The notes: a model not told the origin generated them from the sequence alone. Positions 33,544-46,746 are shown, counted from the first letter of the stretch. The stretch is 64,000 nt of DNA from Cedecea davisae DSM 4568 (GCF_000412335.2 NZ_KE161030.1:220014-284013); one strand, 5' to 3'. Translations and numbers: made by a program.

Positions 33544-33674
33544 ACCCTCACCCTAATCCTCTCCCTGAAAGGGAGAGGGGACAAACAGAATGATGATGTA
33601 CTCCCTCGTGTAAACGGAGAAGGCTTTATCGTTTTTCTCCCTCGTCCCTTTGGGGAGAGGGTCGGGGTGAGGGG
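33544..33674. repeat. Inverted pair of CCCTCACCC…CTCTCCC elements (BIME/REP-like)
   Basis: The left unit (33544-33580) contains CCTCTCCC-TGAAA-GGGAGAGG. The right unit (33638-33674) read on the minus strand starts CCCTCACCCCGACCCTCTCC, closely matching the left unit. The two face each other across about 58 bases, the arrangement of a bacterial interspersed mosaic element. It lies in the rnr-rlmB gap and could attenuate or stabilise the transcript. Confidence 0.75.
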
Positions 33675-33734
33675 CTAAACATAGACATGAATAAACCAAC
33701 ACGGGCGATCTCTCGTCCGCAATGAGTGACATCA

Positions 33735-34466
33735 ATGAGTGAAATTATTTACGGCATTCACGCCGTCCAGGCCCTGCTTGAACGTGCTCCGCAGCGTTTT
33801 CAGGAAGTTTTTATCCTGAAAGGTCGCGAAGACAAGCGCCTGATGCCGCTGATCCACGCTGTTGAAGCGCAGGGCATTCCGGTTCAGGTGGCAAACCGCC
33901 AGTGGCTGGACGAGAAAGCCGAAGGCGCGGTTCACCAGGGGATTATTGCCCGCGTGAAGCCGGGCCGTCAGTACCAGGAAAACGATCTGCCGGACTTGAT
34001 TGCCGAGCATGAACGTCCGTTCCTGCTGATCCTTGATGGCGTAACCGACCCGCACAACCTCGGGGCATGCCTGCGTAGCGCAGATGCTGCGGGCGTTCAC
34101 GCGGTTATCGTTCCTAAGGATCGTTCCGCCCAGCTTAACGCGACGGCGAAAAAAGTTGCCTGCGGTGCGGCGGAAAATGTTCCGTTGATCCGCGTAACCA
34201 ACCTGGCCCGCACCATGCGTCTGTTGCAGGAAGAGAACGTCTGGATTGTGGGGACTGCGGGTGAGGCTGACCATACGCTGTTCCAGAGCAAATTTACCGG
34301 CCCGATGGCGCTGGTGATGGGTGCGGAAGGCGAAGGTATGCGCCGCCTGACTCGCGAGCACTGCGACGAACTGGTCAGCATCCCGATGGCCGGGACCGTT
34401 TCTTCTCTGAACGTCTCCGTGGCAACCGGCGTTTGCCTGTTTGAAATCGTGCGTCAGCGCGGTTAA
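33735..34466 (+). CDS. rlmB: 23S rRNA (guanosine-2'-O)-methyltransferase RlmB
   Basis: 243 residues from the ATG at 33735 ([19 protein letters not shown]), equal to E. coli; a GTG three codons earlier is open but gives no extra homology. SPOUT methyltransferase that methylates Gm2251 of 23S rRNA. An N-terminal L30-like substrate domain (1-70) precedes the trefoil-knot catalytic domain with [27 protein letters not shown] and [16 protein letters not shown] clear terminator follows. Confidence 0.97.
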   Translation: MSEIIYGIHAVQALLERAPQRFQEVFILKGREDKRLMPLIHAVEAQGIPVQVANRQWLDEKAEGAVHQGIIARVKPGRQYQENDLPDLIAEHERPFLLILDGVTDPHNLGACLRSADAAGVHAVIVPKDRSAQLNATAKKVACGAAENVPLIRVTNLARTMRLLQEENVWIVGTAGEADHTLFQSKFTGPMALVMGAEGEGMRRLTREHCDELVSIPMAGTVSSLNVSVATGVCLFEIVRQRG

Positions 34467-34479
34467 TTAGCATTAACGC

Positions 34480-34504
34480 AAACGGGGTGTAAACCGCCCC
34501 GTTT
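34480..34504 (+). terminator. Terminator after rlmB
   Basis: AAACGGGG (34480-34487) pairs with CCCCGTTT (34497-34504), 14 bases after the stop codon. The T run is short. Confidence 0.7.
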
Positions 34505-34576
34505 GTGATCCCCCTCCGCGCAGAAGCGCCATCTCCGTCCATACTTAAAGGCATTGCCAAAGATGGAGGGAACAGG

Positions 34577-36211
34577 ATGCGCTGGCAAACTCACACCGTT
34601 TTTAACCAACCGTTGCCCCTCAGCAACAGTAATCTCTTTCTTTCCGATATCTCCCTGCGAGAGGCGTTAGTTCGCGAAGGCGCAGGCTGGGATGCGGAGC
34701 TTCAGGCCAGTATTGGCCAGCAGCTGGGGTCTGCGGAATCTCTCGAACTGGGTCGTTTGGCTAACGCTAACCCGCCGGAGCTGCTGCGATACGATAGCAG
34801 CGGAGAGCGGCTGGACGATATCCGCTTTCACCCCGCCTGGCACCTGCTGATGCAGGGCTTGTTTGCTAACAGAGTGCATAACCTTGCGTGGCAGGAAGAT
34901 GCCAGGCAAGGCTCGTTCGTCGCCCGTGCGGCACGCTTTATTCAGCATGCTCAGGTCGAAGCTGGCACGCTGTGCCCGATAACCATGACTTTCGGCGCCA
35001 CGCCGCTGCTGCTTCAACATCTGCCGAAGGCGTTTGAAAGCTGGCGCAGGCCGCTGCTGGGTGACCGCTATGACGCGCATTTTCAGCCCGGCGAGCAAAA
35101 GCGCGGTTTGCTGATTGGCATGGGCATGACGGAGAAGCAGGGCGGATCGGATGTACTGAGCAATACTACTAAGGCGGAGCCGCTGGGCAGCCGGGGGACC
35201 GGTGAGCCTTATCGACTGGTCGGCCACAAATGGTTTTTCTCAGTACCGCAAAGCGATGCGCACCTGGTGCTGGCTCAGGCAAAAGGGGGCTTATCCTGCT
35301 ATTTTCTGCCGCGCATTCTGCCCGATGGCCAGCGCAATGCGGTGCGCCTCGAAAGGCTCAAAGATAAGCTCGGAAATCGCTCTAATGCCAGCGCCGAAGC
35401 AGAATTCTGCGATGCGACCGGGTGGCTTATCGGCGAAGAAGGCGAGGGCGTGCGCCATATCCTTAAAATGGGCGGTTTTACCCGCTTCGATTGCGCGCTT
35501 GGCAGCCATGGCCTGATGCGACGCGCGCTGTCGGTCGCCCTGTATCATGCGCTCCAGCGGCAGGCCTTCGGTAAAAGCCTTATCGAGCAGCCGATCATGC
35601 GCCAGCTACTGGGGAAAATGGCATTGCATCTTGAAGGGCAAACCGCGTTTCTGTTCCGCCTGGCGCGGGCCTGGGAATCCCCGGGGGATGCTCAACAACT
35701 CGCCTATAGCCGCCTGTTCACGCCCGCCGCCAAGTTTAGTGTCTGTAAGGCCGGCATTGGGTTTGTGGCAGAGGCAATGGAGGTGCTGGGGGGGATCGGC
35801 TATTGCGAAGATAGCGAGCTGCCTCGCCTGTACCGCGAAATGCCGGTAAATAGTATCTGGGAAGGCTCAGGCAACATTATGAGCCTCGACGTGCTGCGCG
35901 TGCTGGCTAAACAGCCTGCGGTCATGGAGATGCTGCATAGCGAGTTTGACGAAGTAAAAGGGCAAAACCGGCATTTTGACCGCAGCTGGCGGCAGCTTCA
36001 GCAAAGGTTGCGTAAACCGCAGGAGGAGAGAGGGAGGGAGATTATCCGCCAGCTGGCAGATCTTGCCTGTGGAGCACAGTTGCTGCGATTTCTTTCTCCA
36101 CCGGCCGCTGAAGCGTGGTGCCGCATGAAGCTTGATGACCGAGGCGAAACGCTTTTGCCCGAGCAGGTCATCAGCGATGTGCTGCTGCGGGCAACGGGAG
36201 GCATGGCCTGA
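34577..36211 (+). CDS. aidB: Adaptive-response acyl-CoA dehydrogenase-like protein AidB
   Basis: 544 residues from the ATG at 34577 (MRWQTHTVFNQPLPLSNSNL; E. coli 541), with GGAGGGA 5 bases upstream. Flavoprotein of the acyl-CoA dehydrogenase fold, part of the Ada regulon in E. coli, where it binds DNA and protects against alkylation. Family segments CPITMTFGATPLLLQ, GMTEKQGGSDV and EVLGGIGYCEDSELPRLYRE are present. Convergent with yjfN (19-base gap, no terminator seen). E. coli has yjfIJKLMC between rlmB and aidB; here only 110 bases separate them. Confidence 0.95.
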   Translation: MRWQTHTVFNQPLPLSNSNLFLSDISLREALVREGAGWDAELQASIGQQLGSAESLELGRLANANPPELLRYDSSGERLDDIRFHPAWHLLMQGLFANRVHNLAWQEDARQGSFVARAARFIQHAQVEAGTLCPITMTFGATPLLLQHLPKAFESWRRPLLGDRYDAHFQPGEQKRGLLIGMGMTEKQGGSDVLSNTTKAEPLGSRGTGEPYRLVGHKWFFSVPQSDAHLVLAQAKGGLSCYFLPRILPDGQRNAVRLERLKDKLGNRSNASAEAEFCDATGWLIGEEGEGVRHILKMGGFTRFDCALGSHGLMRRALSVALYHALQRQAFGKSLIEQPIMRQLLGKMALHLEGQTAFLFRLARAWESPGDAQQLAYSRLFTPAAKFSVCKAGIGFVAEAMEVLGGIGYCEDSELPRLYREMPVNSIWEGSGNIMSLDVLRVLAKQPAVMEMLHSEFDEVKGQNRHFDRSWRQLQQRLRKPQEERGREIIRQLADLACGAQLLRFLSPPAAEAWCRMKLDDRGETLLPEQVISDVLLRATGGMA

Positions 36212-36230
36212 TGATTTCTCCGGCGGGTAA

Positions 36231-36506
36231 TCAGGCGTAAATAATCGCCTGTGCTCGCCAGTTGTCGGCCTGGAGGTTTTCCTGCATTTGAATAATGCGG
36301 TACCAGGAAGCACCCTGCTCGTCAGCTTTCAGCGCAATCATGCGCTCGACGTCCTGCGGGCTGCCGAAAATATCATTCACCGAAATTAATCCGATTTCGT
36401 TAAGGCCCGTCACGCAATCCGCGCTGGCAAACTCGGCTGACTGAGCCAGAGTCGGAATCAGGCCAACAGATAACAGCAGTGTAGTTAAGGCAAGAGATCG
36501 TTTCAT
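36231..36506 (-). CDS. yjfN: Periplasmic DUF1471 protein YjfN
   Basis: 91 residues, as in E. coli YjfN. Signal peptide about 1-23 (LLLSVGLIPTLAQSAEF) then a small DUF1471 (YhcN/BhsA-type) domain ending in the typical WRAQAIIYA strand. A role as activator of the periplasmic protease DegP has been reported for YjfN as I recall, but that is not visible in the sequence. One of three DUF1471 genes in this window (with bsmA and yjfY). Ribosome site AGGAAC upstream. Confidence 0.9.
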   Translation of the reverse strand: MKRSLALTTLLLSVGLIPTLAQSAEFASADCVTGLNEIGLISVNDIFGSPQDVERMIALKADEQGASWYRIIQMQENLQADNWRAQAIIYA

Positions 36507-36567
36507 TGTCAGTTCCTTATTAATTTACCCCGAAGTCACAGGGCAATCCTTCGCTTACTCAAAGCAG

Positions 36568-36590
36568 ACCCCGCTTCCTGAGGGCGGGGT
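36568..36590 (-). terminator. Terminator after bsmA
   Basis: ACCCCGC (36568-36574) pairs with GCGGGGT (36584-36590). On the minus strand it lies downstream of bsmA and upstream of yjfN, so it separates the two. Confidence 0.65.
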
Positions 36591-36662
36591 TAATTGTGCA
36601 CAAGAAACCATCAAGCGGCGAAAAGCTGTGTAAATATCAATAAATAACGCGTGTCCGCTACG

Positions 36663-36992
36663 TTATTTTCGATACAAAATAGCCTGTATGTACCACTGAC
36701 CCGGTATTACGGTCTCATCATTCATAATGATGAGGTAATAATCGGCTTTCGCTGCTGCGGCTTTCTTCTTAATAATGGCTTCTGAGTCCATTGGAGAGCC
36801 GCGTACTACGGCTGAAACCGTGCCGATTTTGGTTAGCTCCGCAGTTTGAGGTCGCTGTATTTCCTGCGGATAATCGCGGAGCGGTGGAGCTGGCTGCGGC
36901 GAACCCTGAAGCACGCTGCAGGCGCTCAATAACGCCGCTGTAATTAGCACGGATAGCCGAAGCATGATGGTTTCTCGTTTCTTGACTGTCAT
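36663..36992 (-). CDS. bsmA: Lipoprotein BsmA (YjfO), DUF1471
   Basis: 109 residues from 36992; a start at 36965 (MLRLSVLITAALLSAC) would leave a tidy lipoprotein signal and is also possible. Lipobox LLSAC places the lipidated cysteine at residue 25 of the longer form. A DUF1471 domain (about 50-109) ends in WYIQAILYRK. E. coli BsmA affects biofilm formation, peroxide tolerance and motility. Opposite in direction to yjfP. Confidence 0.9.
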   Translation of the reverse strand: MTVKKRETIMLRLSVLITAALLSACSVLQGSPQPAPPLRDYPQEIQRPQTAELTKIGTVSAVVRGSPMDSEAIIKKKAAAAKADYYLIIMNDETVIPGQWYIQAILYRK

Positions 36993-37158
36993 AGTGTAGT
37001 TCCGGGTTTGGCGCTGAAAAGGGGGAATGTTCCCGATCTGTTATCTGAGGCGCGCTTTTAACTCACTTTCGAATGAAAATCGCTAACTGGATCTCACCGT
37101 TACAATAATCCCTAATAGCGGCTACTTTCCCTGATATTTCGCCGGAGGAGAAGAGAAG

Positions 37159-37887
37159 ATGATTGAAATTTATAATGAGCCGTTTGCAGGCGTTGAAGTC
37201 CTGCATGCCGTACCCGCCGGAATGAAAGAAGCCCCGCTGCCAACGGTCATTTTCTACCACGGATTTACCTCCTCTAAACTGGTTTACAGCTACTTCGCCG
37301 TGGCGCTTGCCCAGGCCGGGTTCCGCGTAGTGATGCCGGATGCGCGCGACCACGGCGCTCGCTACGACGGCAACGCAAGCGCCCGGCTATTACAGCTCTG
37401 GCCGATTTTAAAAACCAGTATTGATGAATTTCCTGAACTTTATCAGGCGCTTCTGGACAAAAAATTGATTGCAAAGGGAAGAGTGGCGGTGGCCGGAGCT
37501 TCCATGGGGGGAATGACGGCGCTGGGCATCATGGCTCGCCACCCGGAGGTTCGCTGCGTTGCCTGCCTGATGGGATCGGGTTATTTCACTACTTTGGCGC
37601 AAACCCTTTATCCACCAGCGGCTGAAGAGAGAGAGGGAATTATTGCCGGACTGGTGGGCTATGATATCGGCCAGCAACTTGAACGCCTTGCCGACAGGCC
37701 GCTGCTGCTCTGGCACGGTGAGGCCGATGACGTAGTCCCCGCCGTAGAGACCCTGAGGCTCCAGCAGGCGTTAATCGCCAGCAAGCAGGACAAAAACCTC
37801 ACCTGCCTGTGGGAAGCCGGTGTGAAACACCGCATTACACCCGAGGCGCTGGAAGCCACAAGCCAGTTTTTTGCCCGCCATCTGTAA
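37159..37887 (+). CDS. yjfP: Esterase YjfP (alpha/beta hydrolase)
   Basis: 242 residues (E. coli 249). The alpha/beta-hydrolase fold shows an HGFTSS oxyanion segment (about residue 34), the nucleophile elbow GASMGG (serine near 115), LWHGEADDVVP with the catalytic aspartate, and a C-terminal KHRITPEAL histidine. E. coli YjfP hydrolyses short acyl esters in vitro; the natural substrate is unknown. GGAGGAGAAGAGAAG is a strong ribosome site. The stop is 2 bases from the convergent ulaR stop. Confidence 0.93.
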   Translation: MIEIYNEPFAGVEVLHAVPAGMKEAPLPTVIFYHGFTSSKLVYSYFAVALAQAGFRVVMPDARDHGARYDGNASARLLQLWPILKTSIDEFPELYQALLDKKLIAKGRVAVAGASMGGMTALGIMARHPEVRCVACLMGSGYFTTLAQTLYPPAAEEREGIIAGLVGYDIGQQLERLADRPLLLWHGEADDVVPAVETLRLQQALIASKQDKNLTCLWEAGVKHRITPEALEATSQFFARHL

Positions 37888-37889
37888 AC

Positions 37890-38645
37890 CTAAACCAGCA
37901 TCACTTTAACACCGCGATCCTGAAGTTTTTTTACTACTTCAGGATCGGCGTGTTTGCCGGTTATCACTAAATCTATCTGGTCTGCGCGGCTAAAGAGCAT
38001 ACCGGCCCGCTGCCCAACTTTACTGCTGTCCACTAACACGGCCAGTTTCCCGACTACGCTCAACATCTTCTGCTCCGCCATCGCGGTGAGCATATCGGTT
38101 TTGTACAGCCCTTCGGCGGTAAGCCCTTTGCCGCTGGTAAACATCCAGTGTCCGGCATACAGAGACGTTTCGCTCTCCTGCGGGCCGAGCGTAATCGAGT
38201 GGCTCTTATTGTACTGGCCGCCCATGATGACCACGCTGTCGTGCTCCTGCTCGATAAGATAATTTGCCAGCGGCAAGTAATTAGTGATGATTTGTACCGG
38301 TTTGCCGCAAATCTGCTGGCCGAGTAAGAACGCGGTGGAACCGCAGTTAATGACTACGCTTTCGCCGGGGTTCACCAACTGCGAGGCGGCATTGGCGATG
38401 CGGCTTTTTTCATCGTGATTCTGCGCCAGATGGATATTCATCGGCGTCCAGCGCGGGCGCTGTTGGGTAATCGCCTCTGCGCCGTTGCGTACTTTCTTCA
38501 GTTTGCCGCTCTCATCGAGCTTGTTAATGTCCCTCCTCGCGGTTGCGGGAGAAATACCCAGACGTTCAATCGCCTGTTCAACCGTAATAAATCCGGATTG
38601 TTGCAGTAGATCGAGCAAAATCTGGTGGCGCTGTGCTTCCGTCAT
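37890..38645 (-). CDS. ulaR: DeoR-family repressor of the ascorbate regulon, UlaR
   Basis: 251 residues, as in E. coli. N-terminal helix-turn-helix (about 5-60, [20 protein letters not shown]) and a DeoRC sensor domain with [13 protein letters not shown] and VDSSKVG. UlaR represses ulaG and ulaABCDEF and is released by L-ascorbate-6-phosphate. Same strand as ulaG, with a terminator between, so it has its own promoter. Confidence 0.96.
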   Translation of the reverse strand: MTEAQRHQILLDLLQQSGFITVEQAIERLGISPATARRDINKLDESGKLKKVRNGAEAITQQRPRWTPMNIHLAQNHDEKSRIANAASQLVNPGESVVINCGSTAFLLGQQICGKPVQIITNYLPLANYLIEQEHDSVVIMGGQYNKSHSITLGPQESETSLYAGHWMFTSGKGLTAEGLYKTDMLTAMAEQKMLSVVGKLAVLVDSSKVGQRAGMLFSRADQIDLVITGKHADPEVVKKLQDRGVKVMLV

Positions 38646-38714
38646 GCGTAGTTCCGATGAGAGATGATAGAGAAAGATGATATTTGAAAATGTTTGAAAT
38701 ACCTATGGATAAAC

Positions 38715-38738
38715 AAAAAAGCCGGGCCGATGCCCGGC
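38715..38738 (-). terminator. Terminator after ulaG
   Basis: GCCGGGC (38721-38727), loop CGAT, GCCCGGC (38732-38738). On the minus strand it is followed by TTTTTT, ending the ulaG transcript. Confidence 0.9.
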
Positions 38739-38744
38739 ATGACA

Positions 38745-39809
38745 TCACAGGAATGATTTAAACGGCAAATCGGGTTCAAGGGTAAAACAGTCGTCAAACC
38801 CGCGCGGGTAGTGGTATTCAAAACTATCTTTATCCTCAGGCCAGGTGAATTTGCCGCCAACCTGCCAGATGAACGGCTTAAAACCATATTTCAAACGATC
38901 TTTTTTCATTTCCCACAGCACGCGGATCTCCTGCGGGTCGGCCTGGAAATTTGACCAGATATCATGATGGAAAGGGATAACGACTTTTGTATTAAGGGAT
39001 TCGGCCATACGCAGGATATCGGCGCTGGTCATTTTATCCGTAATACCGCGTGGGTTCTCGCCGTAGGAACCTAACGCCACATCAATTTTGTGCTCGTTTC
39101 CGTGTTTCGCATAATAGTTAGAGTAGTGGGAGTCTCCGCTGTGGTAGAGCGTTCCTCCGGGGGTTTTAAACAGGTAGTTTACCGCGCGGTTATCCATGCC
39201 GTCGGGCAACACTCCCGCCGCCTTTTGCCCGGCCGGTAGCGTAATCAGCGCGGTACGGTCAAAAGCATCGAGCGCGTGTATTTCAGTATCTTTAACTGTT
39301 ACCACGTCACCCGGCTTCACTACGATGCAGCGTTCGCGTGGGACGCCCCAGCTAATCCAGATATCCACGCAGGTTTGTGGCCCGATAAACGGCACATCTT
39401 TGGCGCAGTTTTGCATGACGGCGGCGGCAACGTTCACATCAATATGATCGTTGTGATCGTGCGTAGCCAGCACGGCGTCAATCTCGCGAATTGCGAAAGG
39501 ATCGAGGACAAAAGGGGTGGTGCGGAGATTCGGCTGGAGCTTCTTAACGCCCGCCATACGCTGCATCTGATGACCCGTTTTCATTAACGGGTTGCCGTGG
39601 CTCTGCTTCCCAACTCCGCACCAAAAATCCACACAGATATTTGCCCCACCCTGAGATTTCAACCAGATCCCCGTACAGCCAAGCCACCACATCGCAAAGG
39701 TGCCGGGGGCGACCACCTCCTGCTCAATCTCTTCATTAAGCCAGCTTCCCCACTCAGGAAAAGTATTCAGGATCCAGGATTCTCGGGTAATCGAAGCAAT
39801 TTTACTCAT
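38745..39809 (-). CDS. ulaG: L-ascorbate-6-phosphate lactonase UlaG
   Basis: 354 residues from the ATG at 39809 with AAGGAG upstream (E. coli 354). Mn-dependent metallo-beta-lactamase-fold enzyme that opens L-ascorbate-6-phosphate to 3-keto-L-gulonate-6-phosphate. The metal motif THDHNDH is at residues 116-122, and further ligands lie in [12 protein letters not shown] and PFHHDIWSN. Divergent from ulaA across a 367-base control region. Confidence 0.97.
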   Translation of the reverse strand: MSKIASITRESWILNTFPEWGSWLNEEIEQEVVAPGTFAMWWLGCTGIWLKSQGGANICVDFWCGVGKQSHGNPLMKTGHQMQRMAGVKKLQPNLRTTPFVLDPFAIREIDAVLATHDHNDHIDVNVAAAVMQNCAKDVPFIGPQTCVDIWISWGVPRERCIVVKPGDVVTVKDTEIHALDAFDRTALITLPAGQKAAGVLPDGMDNRAVNYLFKTPGGTLYHSGDSHYSNYYAKHGNEHKIDVALGSYGENPRGITDKMTSADILRMAESLNTKVVIPFHHDIWSNFQADPQEIRVLWEMKKDRLKYGFKPFIWQVGGKFTWPEDKDSFEYHYPRGFDDCFTLEPDLPFKSFL

Positions 39810-41568
<1,759 letters not shown>

Positions 41569-41581
41569 AGGGATTGAGATT

Positions 41582-41887
41582 ATGACCGTACGCATTCTTG
41601 CCGTTTGTGGCTGTGGGCAGGGCAGCTCCATGATTATGAAAATGAAAGTGGATCAATTTCTTACTCAGCAAGGCATTAACCACACCGTCAACAGCTGTGC
41701 CGTGGGTGAATACAAAAGTGAGCTGAGCGGAGCGGACATCATCATTGCTTCGACTCACGTTGCCGGTGAAATCACGGTCACGGGCAATAAGTACGTTATC
41801 GGCGTTCGCAACATGCTTTCCGCTGCCGACTTCGGCCCCAAGCTGATGGCGGTAATTGGCGAGCATTTTGCGCAGGACATGATTTAA
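41582..41887 (+). CDS. ulaB: PTS system L-ascorbate-specific EIIB component UlaB
   Basis: 101 residues from the ATG at 41582 ([16 protein letters not shown]), the E. coli length; an ATG at 41549 overlaps ulaA and is unlikely. Phospho-cysteine is Cys9 in the P-loop-like CGxGQGSS motif. The third loop residue is Cys11 here, where E. coli UlaB has Asn (by recall), so two cysteines stand one residue apart. Receives phosphate from UlaC and gives it to ascorbate at UlaA. Confidence 0.96.
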   Translation: MTVRILAVCGCGQGSSMIMKMKVDQFLTQQGINHTVNSCAVGEYKSELSGADIIIASTHVAGEITVTGNKYVIGVRNMLSAADFGPKLMAVIGEHFAQDMI

Positions 41888-41896
41888 GGAGGGCAT

Positions 41897-42361
41897 ATGA
41901 AGCTACGTGATTCCCTGGCTCAAAACCACTCTGTGCGCCTGCAGGCGGAGGCCGCAACCTGGCAGGAGGCGGTCAGGATTGGCGTTGATTTACTGGTGGA
42001 AGCAGGCGTTGTAGAGCCACGCTACTACCAGGCCATTCTCGATGGCGTGGCGCAGTTCGGCCCTTATTTTGTTATCGCCCCGGGTCTGGCTATGCCACAT
42101 GGCCGCCCGGAAGAAGGCGTTAAACGCACCGGTTTTGCGTTGGTGACGCTGAAAACGCCGCTGATGTTTAACCACGAGGACAACGACCCGGTGGACATCC
42201 TGATTACGATGGCGGCGGTGGATGCCAATGCTCATCAGGAAGTTGGCATCATGCAAATTGTGAACCTGTTTGAAGATGAAGAAAACTTTGACCGTTTACG
42301 CGCCTGCCGCTCAGAGCAAGAGGTGCTTGATTTAATCGACCGTGCAGCGGCGGCTGCATAA
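41897..42361 (+). CDS. ulaC: PTS system L-ascorbate-specific EIIA component UlaC
   Basis: 154 residues, as in E. coli. Mannitol/fructose-type EIIA; the phospho-histidine is His68 in [12 protein letters not shown]. Start ATG at 41897 after GGAGGGC, 9 bases past ulaB. Carries phosphate from HPr to UlaB. Confidence 0.96.
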   Translation: MKLRDSLAQNHSVRLQAEAATWQEAVRIGVDLLVEAGVVEPRYYQAILDGVAQFGPYFVIAPGLAMPHGRPEEGVKRTGFALVTLKTPLMFNHEDNDPVDILITMAAVDANAHQEVGIMQIVNLFEDEENFDRLRACRSEQEVLDLIDRAAAAA

Positions 42362-42371
42362 GGACCAGTAA

Positions 42372-43028
42372 ATGACTCATTCATTACCTATGTTACAAGT
42401 GGCGCTGGACAACCAGACTCTGGCAGATGCTTACCGGACAACGAGCCTGATAGCCGAGGAGGTCGACATTATTGAAGTGGGCACCATTCTTTGCGTGGGG
42501 GAGGGCGTGCGTGCGGTTCGTGACCTTAAGGCACTCTATCCGCACAAGATTGTGCTGGCGGATGCCAAAATTGCCGATGCCGGGAAAATCCTCTCGCGCA
42601 TGTGTTTTGAAGCGAATGCAGATTGGGTAACGGTTATTTGCTGCGCCGATATCAACACCGCCAAAGGCGCGCTCGACGTTGCCGGTGAGTTTAACGGCGA
42701 TGTGCAAATCGAGCTGACCGGCTTCTGGACGTGGGAGCAGGCTCAGGCGTGGCGTGATGTCGGTATCCAGCAGGTGGTTTATCACCGCAGCCGGGACGCT
42801 CAGGCCGCTGGCATTAACTGGAGTGATGAGGATATCAGCGCGATAAAACGCCTTGCGGATATGGGCTTCAAAGTGACGGTAACCGGTGGCCTGGCGCTGG
42901 AAGATCTGCCGCTGTTTAAAGGCATTCCCATCCATGTCTTTATTGCCGGGCGCAGCATACGTGATGCGGCAAGCCCGGTCGAAGCCGCCCGCCAGTTTAA
43001 GCACACCATTGCCCACCTGTGGGGCTAA
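42372..43028 (+). CDS. ulaD: 3-keto-L-gulonate-6-phosphate decarboxylase UlaD
   Basis: 218 residues (E. coli 216). Orotidine-phosphate-decarboxylase-suprafamily barrel that makes L-xylulose-5-phosphate with Mg. The active-site DxKxxD motif reads LADAKIAD (Asp64, Lys66, Asp69), and the phosphate loop includes [12 protein letters not shown] and [10 protein letters not shown]. Ten bases after ulaC, 10 before ulaE. Confidence 0.96.
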   Translation: MTHSLPMLQVALDNQTLADAYRTTSLIAEEVDIIEVGTILCVGEGVRAVRDLKALYPHKIVLADAKIADAGKILSRMCFEANADWVTVICCADINTAKGALDVAGEFNGDVQIELTGFWTWEQAQAWRDVGIQQVVYHRSRDAQAAGINWSDEDISAIKRLADMGFKVTVTGGLALEDLPLFKGIPIHVFIAGRSIRDAASPVEAARQFKHTIAHLWG

Positions 43029-43038
43029 AGGGGAGCCT

Positions 43039-43908
43039 ATGTTAGACAAGCGGGTTCCACTTGGTATTTATGAAAAAGCGCTTCCGGCAGGAGAGTGCTG
43101 GCGGGAGCGCTTAACTCTTGCCGCCGGGCTTCATTTTGATTTTGTCGAAATGTCGGTGGATGAAACCGACGAGCGTCTGGCAAGGCTGGACTGGAGCCGT
43201 GAGCAGCGAATGGCGCTGGTAGAGGCCGTGGCCGAAACGGGCGTGCGCGTGCCGTCGATGTGCCTGAGCGCCCATCGTCGCTATCCGCTGGGGAGCGAAG
43301 ATGACGAGGTGCGCAATCGGGGGCTGGAGATTATGCGCAAAGCAATAGCGCTGGCGCAGGATGTCGGCATACGCGTTATTCAACTGGCGGGCTACGACGT
43401 TTATTACCAGCAGGCAAATAATGAAACCCGCTGCCGTTTCCGGGACGGTTTGCAGCAGGCGGTGGAAATGGCCGCCCGCGCTCAGGTCACGCTGGCAATG
43501 GAAATCATGGACTATCCGCTGATGAACTCCATCAGCAAGGCGCTGGGCTATGCCCACTATCTGAATAACCCGTGGTTCCAGCTTTACCCTGATATTGGCA
43601 ATCTCTCGGCCTGGGATAACGACGTGCAGATGGAGCTGCAGGCGGGCAGCGGGCATATCGTCGCTGTTCACGTAAAAGATACCCTGCCCGGGGTATTTAA
43701 GAATGTACAGTTTGGCACGGGCGTTGTTGAGTTTGAGCGCTGCTTCAGGACGCTACGGCAAAGCGGCTACCGTGGGCCATATCTGATTGAGATGTGGAGT
43801 GAATCGGCCGAAGACTCGGTCGCCGAGGTTAGAGCCGCGCGGGACTGGGTGCTGGCCCGAATGAAAAATGCCGGACTCCCGGTGGAGGTAAAGCATGCGG
43901 CAGCTTAA
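43039..43908 (+). CDS. ulaE: L-ribulose/L-xylulose-5-phosphate 3-epimerase UlaE
   Basis: 289 residues from the ATG at 43039 with GGGGAG upstream (E. coli 284). AP-endonuclease-2-type TIM barrel that converts L-xylulose-5-phosphate to L-ribulose-5-phosphate. Family segments [46 protein letters not shown] and [10 protein letters not shown] supply the metal-site residues. It overlaps ulaF by 14 bases. Confidence 0.95.
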   Translation: MLDKRVPLGIYEKALPAGECWRERLTLAAGLHFDFVEMSVDETDERLARLDWSREQRMALVEAVAETGVRVPSMCLSAHRRYPLGSEDDEVRNRGLEIMRKAIALAQDVGIRVIQLAGYDVYYQQANNETRCRFRDGLQQAVEMAARAQVTLAMEIMDYPLMNSISKALGYAHYLNNPWFQLYPDIGNLSAWDNDVQMELQAGSGHIVAVHVKDTLPGVFKNVQFGTGVVEFERCFRTLRQSGYRGPYLIEMWSESAEDSVAEVRAARDWVLARMKNAGLPVEVKHAAA

Positions 43909-44584
43909 GCAACAGGTATTCGAAGCGAATATGGCTCTCCCGTGTCACGGGCTGGTTACCTTTACCTGGGGAAACGTCAGCGCTATCGACAGGGATCGCC
44001 GCTGTATCGTCATTAAGCCAAGCGGCGTAGCGTATGAGCAGATGACGGTGGATGACATGGTGGTTGTCAGCCTGACCGGCGAGCATCTGGAAGGGCGATA
44101 TCGCCCATCATCGGATACCGCGACACATCTGGCTCTTTATCAACGTTATCCGGAAATCGGTGGTGTGGTTCACACCCACTCAACCCACGCTACGGCCTGG
44201 GCTCAGGCGGGGCGAGCGATTCCGGCACTGGGGACAACGCATGCAGATTATTTCTCCGGGGATATTCCCTGCACGCGCCCGTTAACCAGCGCTGAAGTCG
44301 CCGAGGAATATGAACTCAATACCGGAAGGGTCATTATTGAAACCATAGGGCAGGTTAATCCTCTGCACACGCCCGGCGTCGTGGTTTATCAGCATGGCCC
44401 ATTCGCCTGGGGGAAAGATGCGGACGAGGCTCTGCATAATGCGGTGGTGATGGAGGAGGTCGCACGTATGGCCTGGATAACCGGGGGAATCAACCCGCAG
44501 CGAGAGGCGATTGATAGTTATCTGATGAATAAGCACTTTCAGCGCAAGCACGGGCCGGGCGCTTATTACGGGCAGCCCAAATAA
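43895..44584 (+). CDS. ulaF: L-ribulose-5-phosphate 4-epimerase UlaF
   Basis: 229 residues (E. coli 228). Class II aldolase-fold zinc epimerase giving D-xylulose-5-phosphate, which enters the pentose-phosphate pathway. Zinc ligands are His93, His95 (VVHTHSTH) and His167, with Asp74 as in AraD/UlaF proteins. Last gene of the ula operon; its start lies inside the ulaE end. Confidence 0.96.
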   Translation: MRQLKQQVFEANMALPCHGLVTFTWGNVSAIDRDRRCIVIKPSGVAYEQMTVDDMVVVSLTGEHLEGRYRPSSDTATHLALYQRYPEIGGVVHTHSTHATAWAQAGRAIPALGTTHADYFSGDIPCTRPLTSAEVAEEYELNTGRVIIETIGQVNPLHTPGVVVYQHGPFAWGKDADEALHNAVVMEEVARMAWITGGINPQREAIDSYLMNKHFQRKHGPGAYYGQPK

Positions 44585-44596
44585 CAGCGCAGCAAT

Positions 44597-44619
44597 AAAA
44601 AGCCCCCGCAAGCGGGGGC
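44597..44619 (-). terminator. Terminator between ulaF and yjfY
   Basis: GCCCCCG-CAAG-CGGGGGC (44602-44619). A T5 run follows the stem on the minus strand, so it chiefly ends yjfY; it can also stop ulaF transcripts, with a poorer tail. Confidence 0.85.
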
Positions 44620-44680
44620 AAAGTCAAACATGGGTATTATCGATCGTGGTGTTTCTCTGGTGTTTACGCTTACTGCTGGG

Positions 44681-44956
44681 CTACCGGTAGATATCCGCAC
44701 TGACGTGCATATTTCCGTTACTGCCGGGTTCTCTCATAATAATAGTGTGATAAAACTTCGCGCCGTGCTGGTCGGCGTCCTGGTTGATGGCGGCTTCAGC
44801 TTCCGGAACGGTGGCGAAATTATGGTTGATGTAAATTACGCCCAGGCTCTGAACATCGTCCATATTTCTGGCCTGGCGGCTGTCGATTTTGATGGCAGCC
44901 GTCGCGTTTGCACATAACAGCAGCGCTGCGGCAAGGGCAATTGCGATATTTTTCAT
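44681..44956 (-). CDS. yjfY: Periplasmic DUF1471 protein YjfY
   Basis: 91 residues from the ATG at 44956, the E. coli length; a longer upstream frame (to 45088) has no similarity. Signal peptide about 1-20 (IALAAALLLCANATA), then a DUF1471 domain whose QARNMDDVQSLGVIYINHNF segment is nearly identical to E. coli YjfY and which ends MREPGSNGNMHVSADIYR. Function unknown; relatives respond to stress and affect biofilm. Confidence 0.92.
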   Translation of the reverse strand: MKNIAIALAAALLLCANATAAIKIDSRQARNMDDVQSLGVIYINHNFATVPEAEAAINQDADQHGAKFYHTIIMREPGSNGNMHVSADIYR

Positions 44957-45700
<744 letters not shown>

Positions 45701-45705
45701 TTCTG

Positions 45706-46255
<550 letters not shown>

Positions 46256-46284
46256 TCGGTCACGGTCCATTAATACGACTTTGA

Positions 46285-46746
<462 letters not shown>

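Noticed and set aside
44630-44917. 95-codon plus-strand frame opposite yjfY
   Set aside because: yjfY on the minus strand has a signal peptide and near identity to the E. coli protein; the plus frame has no homology that I recognise.
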